Source: Rhodocollybia butyracea
Lineage: Eukaryota; Basidiomycota; Agaricomycetes; Agaricales; Omphalotaceae
Length of the DNA: 22,832 nt
Assembly (NCBI GenBank): GCA_015501585.1
Contig: JADNRY010000878.1
Span: forward strand, 1 to 22,832
Direction of reading: 5' to 3'
Both the position numbers and the translations under genes were made by a program. The notes beneath the pieces were generated by a model. The model saw only the letters and a program-made list of their open reading frames with translations. It had not been told where the DNA came from and ran no database searches. This document shows, one piece after another, positions 19,026 through 22,832 of the stretch (position 1 is the first letter of the stretch; the number at the start of each line of letters is the position of its first letter).

Positions 19026-19830
19026 CATTAAGCAGGTGAGCTTAGATTTGTGATAGGGTGAAAATGAGGTACTGAAAACAAACACGGATGGTCCGCTTTC
19101 TAATGTACCGTACAGTTATGAAAAATTTCTGCCCTATGTCCCGTCCAAAGAACACGATTCACGGCTCAGCCTTTTCGGCGCCGCTCTATGTACATTCGGG
19201 CCTTCTCCTTTACCATCCCAACCCCACTTGGAGCTCTTCTCTTTTTTGTTCAATGCACCCCCTTAATCTTTCATCCAAAATACATGATATCAATTTTTGA
19301 CGCATACCGGTACATCTCTGACTTGCTCTTCTTGAAACTCATTCAGACTTACAAACCCTCCTGCTTAGATAGGGTTTCCTCAGGGTTTTTGCCTTCACCT
19401 TTGGCAATGAATTTTGGGCATACTGGAGCCCGAGTTTGCAGTGTTAGCACTCACTCAAAAAAGATAGCATCTTCACCGCAGGCCCCAAGAGTTCTCAAAG
19501 ATGGCCTATACCCCTATACCGGCGTCGGTTTTTCCTTTCCTTTCCTTTCCTTTCTGGCACTTGGGTGCTTCTCAACTCAACTGACCCATCTTTTCTCATC
19601 TACCATGTACATCTCTGGCAAAGAAGAATGGTGACCAGAGACCAGAGGAGACACTAAAAACGGGATACCACAAAAACACAAATTTTGACAAGCTATGCAT
19701 TCTCTGCCTAGACACCGCTTGACAGCTTGATTCATCATCAAACATCGGTTTCAGTCCCCTCCCTCCGCTTTCGCTAATAATGCACTCATTAATGTGGTAT
19801 ACAAACACCCTCAACTATTCTTCCAGCCTC
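19026..19830. other. No recognisable gene; pentamer microsatellite
   Basis: Open frames here (up to 148 codons, 19188-19634) show no motif I can name. A TTTCC microsatellite (four and a half units, 19531-19554) lies inside the longest one. The stretch ends at the left edge of the fatty acid synthase fragment. Confidence 0.4.
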
Positions 19831-19832
19831 CA

Positions 19833-21190
19833 TGGACTTGGAACTCTTTCCATCTTAGCTTCCTTTCAATGTCAACAGTCAATTCTTATCATTGCAAGAA
19901 ATATTCTGGACATCTTCCATCGCGGTCTTTGTCTGTTGTGAACAGTGCTACTGGAAAAGTCGTTAAGGTCAAAGGTCACGTTTATCGCAAAGGGAAGCAT
20001 GTTGTTGAGGTAGTCTCCGGTTTCCTTTACCGCAGTGTCTTCACCAACTATAGTAACACACTCAAGTCAGCTGAACCGGACTATGTTGTCACTTCTACCA
20101 CCAATCCTGACGTGGGTGTCCTTCAGTCCAAAGAGTGGTTTGACTGGGATGATGAGCCTAAATCTCTCACTCCTGGACTTCCGCTCATTTTCGCGTTCAG
20201 TCTCAGGTTTCCTTCAAAGACCATACTTCCTTCCACAAGCCCACCGTCTCTGTGGAGATATTCATTCGTGACCAGCTGAAGGTTTGCCACAAGGTTGGTT
20301 GCATTGACTTCCAGGCTGACGATGCCCATGGCAACCCTGTTCTCTCCTATCTTCAGAGGCACGGTTCCCCCAAAGGACAGACTGTACCCCTCGCCAATGA
20401 AGGTTACAAACTCACTATTGAAGGGACAACTTCATTCTTCTCCCCTCTTACTAATGAGCCCCACTCTGGGGTCTCGGGTGATTTCAACCCGATTCACATC
20501 AACCTGTACTTCTCTTGTTATGCTGGCCTCCCCGAAACCATAACACATAACTGATGACTTAAATATGATGATGTCTCTTTTGTTGGTATGGGCGAGGAGC
20601 TTACTGTCCACATTTGTCATGTTGGTATGCACAACAGAAATATTGTTGTCAAGATTGAAACCGTGAATGCTCCCGGGGAGAAGTTTTGGAAGGATCTGCT
20701 GCAGTCTCTCAGCCAACAACTATGATACATACAGGGTCATATAAGGGTTATTTTTTCCGATGAAGGATCATAAGAACCTAACATGGGCATGTACTTTATA
20801 ACTCTTCCCCTGCTCCTTGTGGTGTTTGGGATGGCGCCAATGAACATATACATGCTGTCTATAGTTTCTCAATCCTCAAAATTGTCAAGAACAACCTGAA
20901 GGAAAAGGCCGTTGGTGGTATCAAAGGGCAAGCAATTTGTCAGCGGTACATGGACATGTCCTATGATACCACTGACAAGGATGGTACTATTAAACTCTTC
21001 CTCTCTTTGCCGACATCAATATTTGGACTCCCAAATATATGTTCAGTTATGGTGCTATGCAAATAGCCCTTATTGTAACCGAAAAAGCGGCATTCAAGGT
21101 TATGCGTTCCAAAGGCTTTGTTCAGAATGATTGTGCTTTCGCTGGTCACTCCCTGAGTGAATATTCTGCATTGGCTTTGATTGGACATCG
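19833..21190 (+). pseudogene. FAS1: Fungal fatty acid synthase beta-subunit fragment (dehydratase to acyltransferase)
   Basis: The fragment covers part of the MaoC-like dehydratase and the start of the malonyl/palmitoyl transferase of the ~2000-residue cytosolic FAS beta subunit. Readable in order: VVNSATGKVVKVKGHVYRKG, VEVVSGFLYRSVFTNY, VGVLQSKEWFDWDDE, RDQLKVCHKVGCIDFQADD, NPVLSYLQRHGSPKGQTVPL, then LTNEPHSGVSGDFNPIHIN (the hydratase-type DFNPIH). After frame breaks come SFVGMGEELTVHI, YNSSPAPCGVWDGA, IKGQAICQRYMDMSYDTTD, MQIALIVTEKAAF and CAFAGHSLSEYSALALI. The last holds the acyltransferase nucleophile Ser, but the Gly of GHSLGE is Ser. There are multiple frameshifts and stops, and both ends of the gene are missing. 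Arg to Cys (AICQRY) and Arg to Trp (IWTPKY) fit CpG transitions. The working gene must lie elsewhere. Confidence 0.92.
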
Positions 21191-21194
21191 TTAA

Positions 21195-21500
21195 GGAGTG
21201 CCATGGTTGTGCGCTGGATCAGTAGAAGGAGCACAGCCATATATAGGGTTCTTATAAGTTAATATATCTTCCTCGGTGAATAAAAATATATGTGTTATGT
21301 AAAAGAGTATGTTATGACTTGATCAATAGTCTCGTCCAAACCTTCACAGTACATAACTTGGCAGTAAAAATGATAAGAGAAATTAATGAGATTATAGAGC
21401 AAGCCTTTCCGTTTGTTGAAACCGCTAGGCAAAAAATATATACTCAAACAACTAGGCTCAAGTAAAGTTAGTAACTAGTTTGTAATACAAAACTCACAGA
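21195..21500. other. No recognisable gene
   Basis: AT-rich spacer between the FAS fragment and the hairpin array. It has no coding motif. Confidence 0.4.
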
Positions 21501-21502
21501 AG

Positions 21503-21771
21503 TTATTATTTGGAGATAGCTCGACAAATAATAATAAGATTACCCTCGGAGATGGCTCGACAAGCAGTAATATGAATCAGAACTAATACTCAGAGATGGC
21601 TCAACAAGTAGTAGTGAGTGTGGTGTCTAATACTCGGAGATAGCTCAACAAGTAATAGAAAGTTGCAACTCGGAGATAGCTCAACAAGTGGCAATTAAAG
21701 AAGTATTCACTAGGAGATAGCTCAACAGGTGAATATTAGTGGATACAACTTGGAGTTAGCTCAACAAGATA
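21503..21771. repeat. Array of seven hairpin units with constant loop and variable stems
   Basis: A 16-nt core, GGAGATRGCTCRACAA, recurs at 21512, 21548, 21592, 21636, 21672, 21713 and 21752 (spacings 36, 44, 44, 36, 41, 39). Between cores the sequence differs, yet immediate flanks of the first six cores are complementary to each other. Examples are TTATTATTT/AAATAATAA (9 of 9), ATTAC/GTAAT, ACTAATACT/AGTAGTAGT (8 of 9), TCTAATACT/AGTAATAGA (8 of 9), GTTGCAACT/AGTGGCAAT (8 of 9 counting one G-T) and TATTCAC/GTGAATA (7 of 7). The seventh has a direct GATACAA pair instead. There is no coding potential. Function unknown. Confidence 0.85.
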
Positions 21772-21910
21772 CAATGAGTTGGTCTGGTGATTCACACAAG
21801 TGATAACAGCAAACAAGTGGGGCTTTGGATTTAAGAAAAATGATACGTCTACCATACATTGGTAAATCTAGCCTTCTTATATACTGTTTAATATGTACTA
21901 GTTAGGAAAT

Positions 21911-22080
21911 GCTGCGGAATGACTAGATTTGAGTCATAACTGCGGAAATGCTGCAGATTGATCAGCCTGACTGCGGATGCTGTGCAATGACTGATGGTGA
22001 ATCATTTAAGCGGAACCGTGATTGACTGATGTTGAGTCATTCAGTGGAACCGGAATTGAGTAATAATGAGTCAATACTGT
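21911..22080. repeat. Second array of small hairpins (ATGACT...AGTCAT)
   Basis: Four short inverted repeats are spaced by GCGGAA-type words: ATGACT-AGATTTG-AGTCAT (21919-21937), ATGACTGATGGTGAATCAT (21987-22005), TGACT-GATGTTG-AGTCA (22023-22039) and ATTGA-11 nt-TCAAT (22055-22075). GCGGAA or GTGGAA precedes most units. It lies 140 bp from the first array and may belong to the same element. Confidence 0.7.
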
Positions 22081-22081
22081 G

Positions 22082-22325
22082 TATAAGGGTCTGTGCGGCA
22101 TTGTGAAGAGAAAATAAGTAATGAATGTGTGTAATAAGTGTGAAGTAGGAATGTTAATGATAGTGGCCATAGTTGGTTAATAGAAGAAAAAGGTGGGTGC
22201 ATAGGATGTGGATGTGGTCATAGCAGAGTATGGAGCACCAATACAAAGAGAGAAGAGAATTTGATAGATCATAGATGGGGGGATAGGAGCAGCATAAGTG
22301 GTTGGCATGCATTAGTCTGTAGGAA
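22082..22325. other. Spacer at the 3' end of the condensin gene
   Basis: Between the hairpin array and the predicted stop of the minus-strand condensin gene. It is probably 3' untranslated and intergenic sequence; no motif is seen. Confidence 0.4.
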
Positions 22326-22832
22326 TCATGCAGTTTGTGAAACCTTGGGATCACAATAGACCTAAGTATAAGACGCAGGGTCAGCCAGTACCAAGGTAAA
22401 TATGAAATTGAGGCAATCTTACCTTGAGGTCCCATATGTTGCCAATTTTTATGTCTACAGAGTTGCCACCTAACAAAGAGGTTGCATTGTTCTCGAGTTT
22501 AAGGCCTTGTTCATTGGCAAGATGAAGAAGACAAATGAAAGCAAAAGCTGGTGCTAATTTTCCTCCATCTTGTCCCGAGGATAAGATCTTTGGAGGTTGG
22601 AGATGACAGAGGTGAACTGGCGAGCCTCTGTGGGCTTTTACAGGCTCAGGAACATCATCATCATCATCAACATCCTAGTCAGGATAAAAATCCATTTGAA
22701 TCAAAGAGAAGTAGAGAGATTATTTCATGACTGACCATGTCTTCAGCATTCTTCTTGGGAGTAAGCTCATCAATGTTCAACCCTTTCCAGATGTTCTCCT
22801 TCAGCTTCCTAACATCAACTTGTTTGGCCCAT
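22326..22832 (-). CDS. BRN1: Condensin subunit 2 (CAP-H/Barren/Brn1), C-terminal part
   Basis: The window opens inside the gene: WAKQVDVRKLKENIWKGLNI (22736-22832), intron 22675-22735 (GTCAGT...CTGACTAG), an Asp run, then FAFICLLHLANEQGLKLENN (near 22560-22500). Intron 22362-22432 (GTAAGA...ACTTAG) joins DLK to VYCDPKVSQTA and a stop at 22326-22328. DVxxLKxxIW and CLLHLANExxLKL are the conserved C-terminal signatures of CAP-H, the kleisin of condensin that bridges the SMC2/SMC4 heads and compacts mitotic chromosomes. Between the Asp run and FAFICLL the frame-0 translation is not family-like. The +1 frame instead gives ARQFTSVISNLQRSYPRDKM, the expected region, so two compensating one-base shifts lie near 22650 and 22573. 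The remainder is intact. Probably a real host gene with either a local frameshift pair or sequence errors. Confidence 0.85.

Noticed and set aside
21503..21771. CRISPR array
   Set aside because: The repeated part is a 16-nt core and the intervening sequences pair around it; unit length is irregular, the context is eukaryotic and no cas genes exist.
22653..22674. ATC microsatellite
   Set aside because: It is short and encodes the Asp run of condensin CAP-H on the minus strand, a normal acidic stretch.
1..22832. tRNA, rRNA or other structural RNA genes
   Set aside because: I found no cloverleaf box A/B pair or rRNA signature by eye; a covariance-model search would be needed to exclude them.

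Overview
The window looks like repeat-rich DNA from a filamentous basidiomycete, most likely an agaricomycete. The evidence is short introns (about 45-70 nt, GT...AG, often with a CTAAC/CTAAT-like branch site), a KDZ-family transposase of the type expanded in mushroom genomes, a fungal fatty acid synthase beta fragment and a DNMT1-type methyltransferase. Almost nothing here is an intact gene. The window is a patchwork of broken genes and transposable elements, with one probable host gene (condensin subunit CAP-H, minus strand) entering at the right edge.

Layout. 1-1144: RNase H and integrase part of a Ty3/gypsy pol, minus strand. 1.15-3.0 kb: degraded, unrecognised sequence. 3025-3597: palindromic foldback element flanked by TA. 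3.75-6.2 kb: unrecognised, apparently spliced coding remnants on the plus strand. 6236-7800: truncated KDZ transposase pseudogene, minus strand. 8.55-9.09 kb: unrecognised exon-like blocks, minus strand. 9.42-9.95 kb: weak LTR-like sequence. 10.3-17.8 kb: the centrepiece, a dismembered DNMT1-family DNA (cytosine-5) methyltransferase gene. 17.9-19.0 kb: LTR-like sequences, including a probable copia solo LTR. 19.8-21.2 kb: fatty acid synthase beta pseudogene fragment. 21.5-22.1 kb: two arrays of small hairpins. 22326-22832: C-terminus of condensin CAP-H.

The methyltransferase gene can be followed almost end to end. N-terminal and BAH exons and catalytic motifs I, IV, VI and VIII read on the plus strand from about 10.34 to 16.21 kb. 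The target-recognition region and motifs IX and X read on the MINUS strand from 17795 down to a stop at 16941. It is interrupted by two related hAT-like MITEs, each flanked by an 8-bp direct repeat and each inserted within an exon, and by a ~1.4-kb foldback element. The 3' third appears inverted in place. Several stops and missense changes here, and in the neighbouring KDZ, gypsy and FAS fragments, are explained by C-to-T changes at CpG (Arg CGA to TGA, Arg to His/Cys/Trp). That is the scar expected of methylcytosine deamination or RIP-like mutation. A gene whose family writes such methylation has therefore itself been invaded and mutated.

All family assignments come from reading the sequence. 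No database search was possible.
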